A stretch of 64,000 bases of DNA from Apteryx mantelli (taxonomy: Eukaryota; Chordata; Aves; Apterygiformes; Apterygidae), in NCBI RefSeq assembly GCF_036417845.1, contig NC_089994.1, positions 16,200,001 to 16,264,000 on the forward strand, written 5' to 3'. Position numbers and translations under genes: made by a program. The first letter of the stretch is position 1. Every line of letters begins with the position of its first letter. The notes under the pieces are model-generated. The model saw only the letters and a program-made list of their open reading frames with translations, did no database searches and was not told the DNA's origin. This document shows positions 46,601 to 58,500 of this stretch, one piece after another.

Positions 46601-48339
46601 GGCTACAAGGGGGGTGATTAAGTTTCCAAGTCTGTGCTTGGAGCCTGCTACACAAAAGCTCAAACACTCTCAAATTAGTTTTGCTAACGTTTATTAAAAG
46701 CAACCAGGTATATTTTACACTTATCAAGTGCCAACTTTTTTTCTGAGGATTGAGAAACCTCAGAAGTGATGGAGGTGATAGATAAGTGTATTGTGAATTT
46801 GCACTGCATTTTATGTATCTAACTCTATTGGTATTAGTAGTCCAAAAATATTTTTACTACTTGTTAAATTTTCTGTCTTTTGGTAACTTTTGTGATAACA
46901 TGACCATTCAGGGATACTTTATCTAAAAACAAACTCTTGTGCAAACTAAATACAAACAAAGCTAATGCAATTTTTCTGTCTGAAAGCAAAACAATGCATT
47001 ATTGCATATGCATGTGGCTGATGTGCCTTAGGATCACTACTTGTGATTGTACTATTAGGATATTAGCATTTTTATCATTTGAATGGCCATTGCTTAACTC
47101 TAATTTAAGGGCTCTTCAAGAGCACGTTCTTTTACAAAAATTTTACCCTTATACTTTAGAATAAACAAAGGCGGTATCTGCTATTTGTAAGCTTATAGTT
47201 GCCTTCACTGATTGATTAGTTTGAACATAGGTAATATAACTAATGTGATGTTTCAGTTATAACAATCTCATAACTGAAATCCAGCTGCTCATGGGAAATG
47301 TTTTGCCATTAATTGTGTGTGTGTGCGCACAAACTAATATGTAAATATATACTTGACTGCTGGCAATGTCTAAGGGTAAAGGAGCAAAAGGACTGTGGAA
47401 AGCTGTTTAAATCCTTTCAGAAGCAAATGCTGTAAGACACTAATCTGAATGAGTAGGGCAAGAGATGTGTCAATGTTTTAGACCCATTGCCCCTGACAGC
47501 TTCTCCTGTTTTGTTACAGCTAATAAAATAAATTCTGCTATGGCTAAGATGTTTAGAATCATACTAATTTGCACTGTTTATAAGATAGTGAGATTAAAAT
47601 GCCATAGGCAAGCTGAAACTTGAGAGGGGGTGGCTCAAATATGCTTGCCAAAATATATATTGTCTTAAGAATTTTTAATTTCTGCTGCAAATAGCACGTA
47701 CTTCCCCAAAATAATTAGAGCGGAGAAAAATCTTTTAAACATGAAGTGAACACCAAGTTCAAATTAAGATGTGTAACATGGCTTTAGAGTGGTGGTAGTG
47801 TCGAAAAAGCTCTCTTTGGCTGACATTACTTTTGCCAGTCTTTTGTATGCAGTTTTGTAAGTTATGGTTAATTAAATTGTATGTGGTTAGGTTTTCTTGA
47901 ATGATAATCAGCATTGAATGGTTCTAACTCTGAGATGAGTTTCAGTGCACTTCAGTGTTGTCTCCTAGAGGAAACGGAGTCGATTGTCTCTAACACAGCT
48001 GATCCGCAGAGGTCACATCTGTACCGGTGGCCTGGAGGGACTACTTTGAATATAAGCTTTCACGTGGTTCCAGGAGGCAGAGCCCTGGGCGCAGTCCCGT
48101 CATGGGTAGCTGTTACGTTTAGTGCCCCAACTTCCACAACCTCACCCTTGACCTCTTTTGGACTTCTCTGCCCTCCCAAACTGGAATAATGACTTGAACG
48201 TAGAGCTCAATTTGGGAATTCCTCTAGCCTGAATACAGAAATACTTGTCTAGCATTGAGTTCAGAGGAAGCAGAGTCGTCCTGGCACCTGAACGCTTCCT
48301 CTGTGTAAGCCTGGACAGTCTAGCAGAGGGGCAGTTTTA

Positions 48340-48600
48340 TATGCCTAGCAAGTTGTGAAATGTACAGTGGATTTGTTTGCATAATGAGTCTTTCTGTAAT
48401 CTACTGTGGTCTGATTTTAAATAAAATAGCGTATCTCTCTTGGTGTTGTGTTCCCATTGTGGCCTCATTTAATCACGGTTGAGTTATATTAACGCTATTC
48501 AATGCTAATGGTGTTTTGAACGTAGCGATAGTTGTAGATGAATTGTAGAACATAAATATGCAAGGACATAACCTGACTGTGTATAATAAATACATCGATC
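48340..48600 (+). repeat. Diverged local repeat, copy C
   Basis: Shares with B the blocks AGTTGTGAAATGTACAGTGG, TTCTGTAATCTACTGTGG, AAATAAAATAGCGTATCTC, TTCCCATTGTGGCCTCAT, AATCACGGTT and GTAGAACATAAATATG. It carries an AATAAA (48420-48425). Confidence 0.7.
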
Positions 48601-51440
48601 ATGTCTTTAGTGACTGGGTATAATGAGTCTATTTTGTATGCAGTTGATTGGGAATAGGTATCCTCAGATTAGATTCTGCACATCTTAATAGGAGCAAAGC
48701 AGTAAGTGGGCTGTTTTGCCCATTAGAATCTCTTCACTTCTTAGTTTCTTCTGATTACCTAAAATAGTGGAAGTATCTAGAAGCTTGCCCCAGAAAAGCT
48801 GAAAGAAGGGGAAAGCCACTTTTATTTATTAATAGAAGAAAAACTTAGATTTAAACCAAGTCATGTTAGGAGAAATGAGTCAACCGAAGTTATTTAGGAA
48901 TATGAGTCAGAAGGCGGAAAAGACCTCATGTAATTTTCTGTAATACCTGTCACTATAACAGCAATGTAAAATAGAAGTCCTACTGCAGAAAAACTGATGG
49001 TAATATTTGGAAACAAAAAATCCCTTTCTGAAGTTTTTTCTTGCTGTGTCCTGTTTGCGGTGGCTCCGGAGACGCGATAACCTCGCTTCCTCTAATGCAG
49101 AAATAGGAAGCTACAGCTGTGGCAAACTTGCTGTGCTGTCGGTGCGGGAGCCTGACTCAGTGCAGGGGGGCGAGGGAAGGGGGTAGCGTTATATAAAAGC
49201 TGCAGTCCTGCAGCAGAGGAGGCGATGCCGGAGCTTCGCAGCCTCAAGAACGTGCGCACGAAGCTGCAAAAAGAGCCTCTTCTGAGGTGCAGTTCAGACG
49301 GCCCCTCCACATGGTTCTCGTGTATCATTCGGGACAGGAAAGGTGTTTCTAATGCAAAGGAGAGAGAGCTAAGGACACTGAGAGCTTGTCCTAGATCCTT
49401 CTATAATGCTTGTTCCTGTAATTTGAGTCCTCTTCTAGTTGGGCGTTCTGGTAAAGCCTTTTATAGCTACCTCTGTTCACCTCTGCACGGCTCCGTCGCT
49501 GGAAATGGGATATGTATTGGTTTCCGGACTGAATTCTTTTCAGAGGTTTTGTCTCGGGTGAAGTTTCAGAGCAGCTTTACGGGGCTCTGTGGTGCCCCAG
49601 CTCACGTCTTGTCCCTGGAGCTGTCGCTGGCCTCTGGCCTCCTACCGGCTCTCAACCTCACCTGAACCCAGCTCTCTGCCTGTTCCCCAGCCACCAAAAC
49701 AAATCACGGACACCTGAAGCTCGGAAGACTGGTGCTAGTGAATACCCTGATCCTAGCACCTGCTGTGAGCTCAGGGCAACCTGCTCACGCTATTTCTACC
49801 TCCAGCCTGTCCAAGGGCACTTTTTCTGCACGCAATGACGAGGAGGAATTTTCCTCTTTCATAGCTTTTCAGTATTTTCAAAGCTGAAACCTTTTCCTCT
49901 CGCCACATGAGGTAATTTTGCACCTTGAGGCTTCTCCGTAAAGGGCAGGTCGTTCCAGCTTGCTTACCTGTGAGCCACTTATTAAATGGTTGTGTTCTTC
50001 TGTATTTCTGGTTTGCAGCCGTACTGCTGTTTCCCAAGGGGTTTTGTGGCTGGGCTGCTCCGGAGCACCGTGCCGAAGCCCCGAGGTGCCCAGGGCGCGC
50101 GGGCGGACGCACGGACACACAGCCCCGGCTGAGCCAGCACGGGGCTCGGGCACTGCGGCGGGGTCGGCCCCGCTGGGAAATAACCTTTCACGGGGCGGCT
50201 GCTGCCCATCGCTTTCTTAAAAACAAACTTTTACAGCTTTTTTTTTTTTTTTTTTCACCTGACTTCCTAGCGCACATCATGGCAGTCTTTCCTGTTTGTG
50301 TGCTTAATTCCAATGAGTTTTTAAATGGTTTAGGAGACACGAGGCAGAGTTTAGTGTGCACGCTTGCCACCTTGCTTAGGCGGTGCTAGCCTGGCGGGAG
50401 GCAGCAGAAGGTGGGATGCCGTGTCTTCCTTGGCTTGGGTATGTTGCCACTGCTTTCTCTTTTTCTCTCTCTCTTTTTTTTTTTTTTTTTAAATAGGTAT
50501 TTATTTAGTGAAATTTGCTCTCAGTATTGTGGTCTTCCCCTGCCCACATGTCCAATAAGGGTTTTTTTTTTTTTTTTTTTTAAAGTCATTAGCAAGCTGG
50601 ATCTTGTACAGCAGGATGTCTTGATAGCATACCAAAATAAGCCTTTGCATACAGTTTGCAGTGTTTTTTTTTTTTTTTTTTTTTTCTTTTTCTGTATTAA
50701 TGTCTGCTATAAATAGCAAATACATTCCAAAAAATAGTGGAGTTAGTTAGTTAAGGAATGGACAGTAAGCTTAATTTTGGTATAAAAATGGCTTTAGAAC
50801 ATAGGTGGCACTTTAAATGGCCTTTTTAGATATGTTCACTTATATTTATTTTTGCTGTTTATTTATATTTTATTTTGCTGTTTTTTTTTTTTTTTGAGAG
50901 TAGGTACATGCTGACATGGATTGTTTTACCTGTAGCCTCTATTGTTAGTATTGATTTAAGTAAGCAAATCCTGATGAAATACAGCAGCGCTGCTGGCCAA
51001 GTCACGTTTACCCATGCTTTTAAAGCCCCATTTTCCTTTACCTTTGAATGCTTTAAATTTTAAATATAGCCGTGGCCAGCCTTAGCGCAGTGAGCTTCCA
51101 CAGTTAGCAGGCTCCATTAAGCCGTATTTCCATTATGCAGTTTTGCACGTGGTTAGGATAACTTCATTCTCCCGGCAAATTAATCCTTATTCCCGCCTAT
51201 AAATAGCCCGAAAGCTATCAGGGCAAGCAGGTCCCCTTGCAGTGGAGGAAGGGGCACCGAGCTGGCCGCAGGTGCTGCGGTTACGGCACTGGCGCTACCA
51301 GGGCAGCGTGTCCTCGGCAGTGCCCAGGCGAGCTGGTCCCGGCCGCCCAGCGCGGGCGCGATGCCGCCCGGGAGCAACCCCGCGCCGGTGAGCTCAAAGG
51401 GAGCCCTCGGACCAGCCCGAGCTGCTGGCGCTGCCTTGCA
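48600..51440. other. Convergent intergenic region between VPS37B and HIP1R
   Basis: No recognisable gene. It holds a TATATAAAAG box with an AP-1 site 30 bp before it and a 146-codon open frame (49225-49665, plus strand), five T tracts of 15-22 bases on the plus strand (50238-50895), and a GC-rich patch with TATAAATAG (51198-51450). None of these shows family resemblance. Confidence 0.5.
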
Positions 51441-51445
51441 CCGGC

Positions 51446-51451
51446 TTTATT
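51446..51451 (-). terminator. HIP1R: Candidate poly(A) signal of HIP1R
   Basis: TTTATT on the plus strand, hence AATAAA in the HIP1R sense, 1.1 kb after its stop. A second copy lies at 51463-51468. Both fit a 3' UTR of about 1.1 kb. Confidence 0.5.
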
Positions 51452-51469
51452 TAAAAAAGTGCTTTATTG

Positions 51470-52563
51470 CGGGCGGCTGCCAGGCACGCGGGGCTGCTCC
51501 CCCCCCCCCCCCCCCCCCCGCCCCGGCCCCTCCAGTCCCAGCCGTGAAACACCCAACGCCAACCCCGATGCTCCGACCAAGCACGGCAAAAAATGTAGTT
51601 TAAATATGCTGCTTTAATAATCTACGGCGTGGTAGTAGTTCAAAGAGAAGATACAGTATTTTTCTTATACCCGAGTGTCTCTTCCAGAGACTAATTCCTT
51701 ATTGCTGCAGACTTTTCGTCTTCTAATATCCCATGGCTCGCATAGGCCACAGTTATATTTAATTCTGCTAATTATCTTAAATATAAAACATAATGGAACT
51801 GATCCCCTGACATTGCTGTAGTAATAAAAAATAGAAAAGGAAAAAAAAAAAAAAAAAAAAAAAAAGTTTGTATCCTTATTGCCAGTGTGTGCTAGTAACT
51901 GTTTTTTCTTCCCCTTATAAAAGCCCTGTTCCTTGCGCCAGGTAAAGCTAAATTGTCCCTCTCCTTTGAGAACCAATCCCATGCAGAAACGAAGTTAAAT
52001 TATTCCTCCGGCTGAAAAAGGGTAATTAAAAAAACAATTGCGAGAAAAGATCAAAAAATTCCCTACTTTAAAAACAGTTCACATTTCTTTAAAAGGGTCC
52101 GAGCGGTACAGTAGAGCGCTACATTGACTGAGAAGTCCTAGTGCTGATAAAATTAGGGAAAAAAAAAAAAAAAAAAAAAAAAACAACCCAAACCAACCCC
52201 AAATTAAATTAAAGAGGGAGAGCTGCTCCGAGAGGCCGCAAGCAGACCGGCGTGTCCCAGCGCTGCTGCCGTGGCTGCGAGGCGCCCGGCCGCCCTGCCC
52301 GTAGGAATCAAGTGTAAAACCCCCCCCCGACCCCGCAGCCCCCCCGGGGCGGCGGCAGCCAGGGCAGGGCCCGCGCCAGCCCCGGCACCATCTGTTTAAA
52401 ACACAGACGTAAGAGCGGGGCGCCGCGGCCGAAGCCCCGGGAGGGCGGCGGGCGCGATGGACCCCTCGCCCTGCCCCGGCGCGGCCGCGGCGAGGAGCGG
52501 GCACGCGGCCGAGCGAGGCAGGCCCAGCCGCCCGCGGCGCTGGCTCCCCTCCCTCCGCGCACG
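51470..52563 (-). other. HIP1R: HIP1R 3' UTR (inferred)
   Basis: Non-coding sequence between the HIP1R stop codon and its candidate poly(A) signals. It contains two A25 tracts on the plus strand (51841-51865 and 52159-52183), which would be U25 tracts in the mRNA, and a C-rich tract at about 51500-51520. No open frame of interest. Confidence 0.5.
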
Positions 52564-55500
52564 CTAGAAGTTTATGACGTGAGCGTGGAAAAGGCCAGCG
52601 TCTTGCTCCAGCTGGAATGAGAAGAGGGAAGGGAAAAAAATACATAAATATATATTTTTATATGTTTTTATATGTATTTTTATATATATATTTTATATAT
52701 AGTATATATTATTATCTGTATTTTATATATATTTTATACATTATATACCTATTTTATATTTTTTCTATATTTTAGTGTATTTTATATATTATATACCTAT
52801 TTTATATTTTATATGCGTTTTATATATTTTAAATATTATATACCTTTTTATATATTATATACCTATTTTATATATTTTTTCTATATTTTATATGCATTTT
52901 ATATATTTTTAAATATTATATGCCTGTTTTATACATCACACACCTATTTTATATAAATTTTATACATTTTATTTTACGTATTTTATATTTTTATATATTT
53001 TGTATTTTATGTATATTTAATATATTGTATGTGTTATATATTTTATATATTTTAATATATAAAATATACTATATATATTTTTAAATATATTTTTATATAC
53101 ATGCATACATATATAAATATACCGCCCTATCTGCACATCGGCAGGTATAGCCGTGCCGGCAGGCCCTACCTCGCCGTCCTGCCTCTGCAGGTGTCCGGGC
53201 TTCTGGGCCAGCGGCGGCTTCTTGAGGATGCCGCGGCGAGGCGCCGGCGCCGGCTTGGCCTCAGCGTCCTCGGCGTCGCCGCAGCCGCCGGCCAAGGCGT
53301 AGTGCTGCCGCCGCAGCTCGCCCAGGCGCCGGCGCTCGCCCTCCAGCCGCTTCTCCAGCTCCAGCACCTTCACCTGCGCCACAAGCAGCCGCCTCAGCGC
53401 CGGCGCCGCCCGCCCGGGGTCCCGCCGCCACCGCCGCCACCGCCGCGGCGCTGGGCCTTACCTGCGCCTCCATCTCCTCCTTCTTCAGCTTGATGAGGGA
53501 CATGCCCGAGAAGTCCATGGTGTCTGCGGGCAGAGGCGGCGGTGGGCAGCGGCCCGGCGACGACGCGGCTCGCCGCCCGCGCCCCGCCTGCCCGCCCGCG
53601 CCCAGTCTCACCCTTCTCCTCGATCTGCTCCTGGCCCGACCGCGTGGAGGCCACCACGTTGGCGGCCATCTCGTTGACGCCCCGCGAGCACTCCTGCAGC
53701 CTGCCCAGGTTCCCGCTGCTCTTGTCGGCTTTCACCTGCGCACGGCCGGCGCCGCCGTTTCCCACATCGGAAGCGGCAGCCCCCTCCGGAGACGTGTGTG
53801 TCCGTCCATCCGTCCGTCCGTCCCCCCCACCCCGGCCCCCCAGCCCCCCCGGGGAGGTACCTTGGAGGCGGCCACCAGCTGGGCCGTGCTGGCGGCGATC
53901 TCGTGGGAGCAGACGATCAGCTCCTCGTACTTGCCCGTGTGCAGGACGACGCGGTCGGCCGCCTCCCTGCGGGCCGGACGGCGAGGGCGACGGCGCTCAG
54001 AGCTCGCTTACGAAGCAAACCACTCAGCACCCCCCCCCCCACACACCCTTCCGAGAGCCTAAAGTTTGGGGTACAAAGCATCCAAGCGGGCAGGATCGCG
54101 CCTCCCGCCCCGCGATGGATGAAGCCGATGATGAGATTCGTACAGGTTTGCATCGCCCGCCCGAGAGAGCCCCCGCGTCGCCCGCGTCGCCCCGCCGCGC
54201 ACGGCCGGTACCTACACGAGCTGCGTGGCGCCCCAGCCCACCGCCTTGGAGGCGGAAATCAGCCCCTCGGTCCAGCGCGAGTTCTTGGCGTAAAACTCCT
54301 GCGTCGTTGCTGCCCCCTGTCGTCACGAGAACATCGCGGCCTGGGTGAGCTACGACGCCTTCCACGCTTATTCCCGAATAGGCACGAATATAACGACACG
54401 CTCATTAAAACCGGTTTTTGAAGTAGGTTAGTTGTATCGGCGGGTTTTGTTCCCCGGATCGGGTCCTGCGACATGCGGGGCTGCCTGCTCTGGGCCGCAG
54501 CGGTACGAACCCACAGCACAAGCAGTAACTTTCCAAAGCCAAGAGGTTCAGAAAACTGAGCCATAAAGCAACGGCAGTGGCACGTTTCAGTGCTCTATGA
54601 GCCACTTTCACTGGTCTGCTCAAATTTGGGTTGAAAAGCCTCACTTTAGAGCCCTGAGTCTGCCTATTTGGTTTAAAACAGGCAGGACTTTGGGCCATCA
54701 TCTTGAGATGGACAAAGCTTTGTAAAGGCAAGAGCAGGATCTGCTCAGCACAGAGCTGAGATATCTGTCTCCATCAAGGAGGTTCCCCACAGCACCATTA
54801 ACACCAGAAAGTGTGAAGTTCAGCTGATGTTTCTGCAAGTCATGCAAAATTCTCCCATATTTCACGCCAGCGCACAGGGAAGAGTGGAGGAAAGGACTTA
54901 CCCGGCCACTTTCTACTATCTCCTTCTGCAAGCTCGTGGATGTCATTACAAGAAGTCGAATTGCCTGGATCAATAAAAAAAAACGGATTCTCGTGTTTGA
55001 CAGAGATGTCATACTGAAGGGTTGATCTTGCCAATGGTGATGAGTCAGAGTTTTGCATAGTTTTTGCTACAAGCCCAGTATCCGCAGTACTGACCTTCAT
55101 TAGGTCCGTGCAAGAGTTCAGGATTCTGCAGGAAAACAAGAGAAAAGTATTTAGCATCCTCAGCATTCAGGAAAGGAAGACTTTGGTCTGAGTTAGAAAA
55201 AAGGTTTTTCTGCAAAGACCAGCCAGCGTGCAGGTTGCTCTGCAGAAGCCCACAGAAGGTAACGGAGAGAAAGAGAAGCCATGGTCAATTGGCTTGCCTG
55301 TTCAGCATCCAGAAGATGCAGCACCAGATACCAGGTGAGGTTTTTGGGGCAAAATACAGACCAGCAGGTATGATAAGGATATGCTTTTATAGCCACCACG
55401 TAATGGACACGCTGCACAAACATGATTTGCCAGCGCTTTCTTACAGCCGCGCACACGTGAGGGTGTTGCAGGCTGGCCAAGCCTGCCCGCGTTAACCCTC

Positions 55501-58500
55501 TTCACTCACCTCTCGTTCACCTCGAGCTGGACACCGGAGCTTTCATTCCTGGCCTGACTCATCATCTCCTGTGGGGAAATGCAAGAGGAAGAGCTCAACG
55601 CCACATCATGGCGATAACTAGGCATGCTAGAGGTGGAAAAAAGAAGACACCAAGGGATAAATGGAAATTTTGTCCCCAGAACTCATTGTTTTGACCCATG
55701 TCACAGACAGGTACCGTAAGTCTCCAGTTGGTCACTGCCTTTGCCCAAGGGCACATGTTGAGGGTTAACGTGCCAGTCCAAGAGCTTCGTCTCACCTCTA
55801 TCCGCCTGACGGCATCTTCGATAGCTGCCGAGGTAGAGGCCATCTCCTTCTCAACCATGTCCCCCAGCTCCTCTTGCTTGATGTCTAAGCTCTTGGGTCT
55901 CAGCTCCTGCCGAAGGGGGCAGGAGACAGCAACGAGTCAAGGGAGAGAAGAGAAGAGTGGTTATAAGGAATGAAACCCAAACGAGGTATTAGACTCCTTT
56001 CTTCCTCCTAAATAAATAAAACTACAAGACTAGTGTTCTGCAGACAGCTGGGATGGAGCACATCTACCACCACTGTGCAGCAGATATGGGCCTCAGAGGC
56101 ATGACATGTGCAGATCTCCAAAGGACTTGGGAGAGCTGCTAGTCTCTGAGTTAATAGGATTTTAATGGAAAAGACTAATAGGGGTTTCCAAATCTCTGAA
56201 AGTTGGGAAGTTTTATAGTGCAGTTTATTAAGGCTCCTACCCGGGCCAGCTGGAGGACGCCCTGGAGCGCCGTCCGCACGCCCGCCAGCTCAGCCCGGCT
56301 CAGCGACTGCCGCTCCGTCAGCTCGCCCAGGTAGTCGAGGCTCTGCTGGCCGCAGTCGCGGCAGGTCTCCATCAGCCCTGGTGGAGAGGAAGGGTTGGCG
56401 CCGGGTGTCCAGGACCGACGCTGGCGGGAGCCCCCGGCCGGCGGCGCAGGGGGTTCCCACGCGGGGCCCCGGCGAGGGCGAGCTCCGCCGGGTGGTTTCT
56501 CACTCACGGTCGGCGTGGTCCGGGGGAGCCAGGCGGGACGTGGCGCTGCCGTTCACGATGGTGTCGGCGGTGAGGTGCGAGAAGAGGGCCAAGGCGCCCA
56601 CCAGCCCGGAGGCATCTGCGCGATGGGAGCGTTGGGGTCAGGCGCCGCCAGCCCGCGGGCAGCTGCCTTCCCCTTGCGTGTGGGCTGCAGAACCCCCCCT
56701 CGAAGGTGCTCAAAAACCAGCGTGAGACCTCAGAAACGTCGGTATTAACCCCCTCTGTATTTAAACCTCTGCTGAAAGCGAAGCCTGATGCAAATGCAAG
56801 CGAGGTTGGGGCGATGCAGCAGCCTGGCGCGTACCTGCAGCGGTGGCCATGTAGCGCGCGTGCCCCTTCTCCACGGCGCTGGTGGACTCCAGGGCCGCCT
56901 GCACCCGGCTGAGCAGGTAATCTGCAATGACACGGGCGCCGAGGAAGGGGGTTTTGGGCTGCTTCACCCCTCCGGGAGGTGACGTGCCGAACGCGCCGGC
57001 GGCGAAGCGGCCGCCTACCTGGGGAGCTGGTGCAGCGGATGTGCAGCGGGTCGTCCAGCTTGGCCACCGCGTCCCGCACCACGGCCGCGGCCTCCCGCAC
57101 GGCCTCCTGCAGGATGCCGAACTGGTCGTCCAGCAGCTTCTGCTGCAGGCGCTGCTCCTGGTTGCTCTGTGGGGCGCGAGGGATGCGTTGGCCGTGCCGC
57201 CGGGGTGCACCGCCGGCGCGTCGTCCCCCCCCCCCCCCCCCCCCCCCCAGAGCCAGGTCATGAGCAGAAGTAGGAGAAACCGGGCGCCCCAGCTCCATGC
57301 ACCCTCCTGGATGCTGTCACCGCTGCTGGGTGCAAATCGGGTCCGTTGCACGTGCTTCACCCTACCTTCTCCAGCAGCCGCCCGTGCAGCTCGCGGACCT
57401 CGCCAGCGGCCCGCTCGGCCTCCTGGCTCCGCTGCAGCTCCTGCTCCCGGAGCAGGCCCTGCGCCGCCAGCAGCTCGCACTCCTTCTCGCTCGCCGAGCG
57501 CCGCAGCAGCTCCTTCTCCTCCTGCAGGGCCTCCACCTGGGCGCCCAGCTCCGAGCCCGCCTGCGGAGACCCGCGTCAGCCTCGCGCGCCGGCCAGGCTG
57601 GGGGGCTGAGGACGTGCCCAGCTCGTGACACAGCGGCCGGCGCCGTGGGGCTGGGCCAACGCTGCCTCGGCAGAGGCGGGAGCGCGCCCGCACCGCGTGC
57701 CCGGCTGCGCCGCGTGCCCACATACCTGCTTGGCGTGGCTGAGGGACTGCTGGACCTGGCTCAGCTCGTCCTTGCGGGCCTCCAGCTCCTGCCGCAGCTG
57801 CTCCAGCTGCAGGCTCTGGTCTTCCAGCTGCAAGCGCACAGCGGTGCGGGGGGCTGAGCGGCCTCCCCGGGCGCCGCGGCCCCGCGCTCCGGCCCCGCTT
57901 CCCGCCGAGGTTGCCCGCGTTTCGCCGGCGGGAGCCCATGCGGGCGCGAAGCCGGGGAGGGCACGCTCACCTTCATCTCGGACTCGCGCTTCACCTGCTC
58001 CACCTGGAAGGCCAGCTGCTCTTTGACGCGCGCCACCTCCTCCTGGCTCTGCTGCGTGACCGTCAGCTGCTTGGCCGTGTCGGCGTTCTGCGCGGGAGAC
58101 ACGCGAGTCAGCGGCCTTTCAGAGGGGCTCGGAGCAGGTGACCCGCGTGGGAAAACCATGCCGCCGCCCGGCCATCGCCCCGGCGGTACCTTCCTCAGCA
58201 GCTCGGCGTGCGTGTTGACGAGCTCGCTGTGCTTCTCCTTCAGCTTGGTGTAGCGCAGCTCCGTGGCGCTGGCTTTCCCTGCCGGGCCAAGGAGACCGTC
58301 AGCAGCCGCCCCGGCGCGCGTCCTCCCGCGCGCCTCCTCCACGGCCCCAAGCCTTCGCCTACTTTCGGCTTCGAGGTAGAGGCGCTGCGAGCGGTCGCCG
58401 TCCTGCTTGGCCCGCTGCAGCCGCTCCAGCTCGTCCCGCAGCTGCTCGTTGTCCACCAGCGCCTTCTGCTTCTGCTTGCGCTGCTCCTCCACCTCGCCCT

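Noticed and set aside
47914-48189. 91-codon frame with a domain-like look (HLYRWPGGTTLN)
   Set aside because: Isolated, no splice sites in phase, no relative that I recognise; it lies between two copies of the local repeat.
52672-52956. 94-codon Tyr/Ile/Phe-rich frame that looks like a membrane protein
   Set aside because: It is the A/T minisatellite read in one frame; composition alone explains it.
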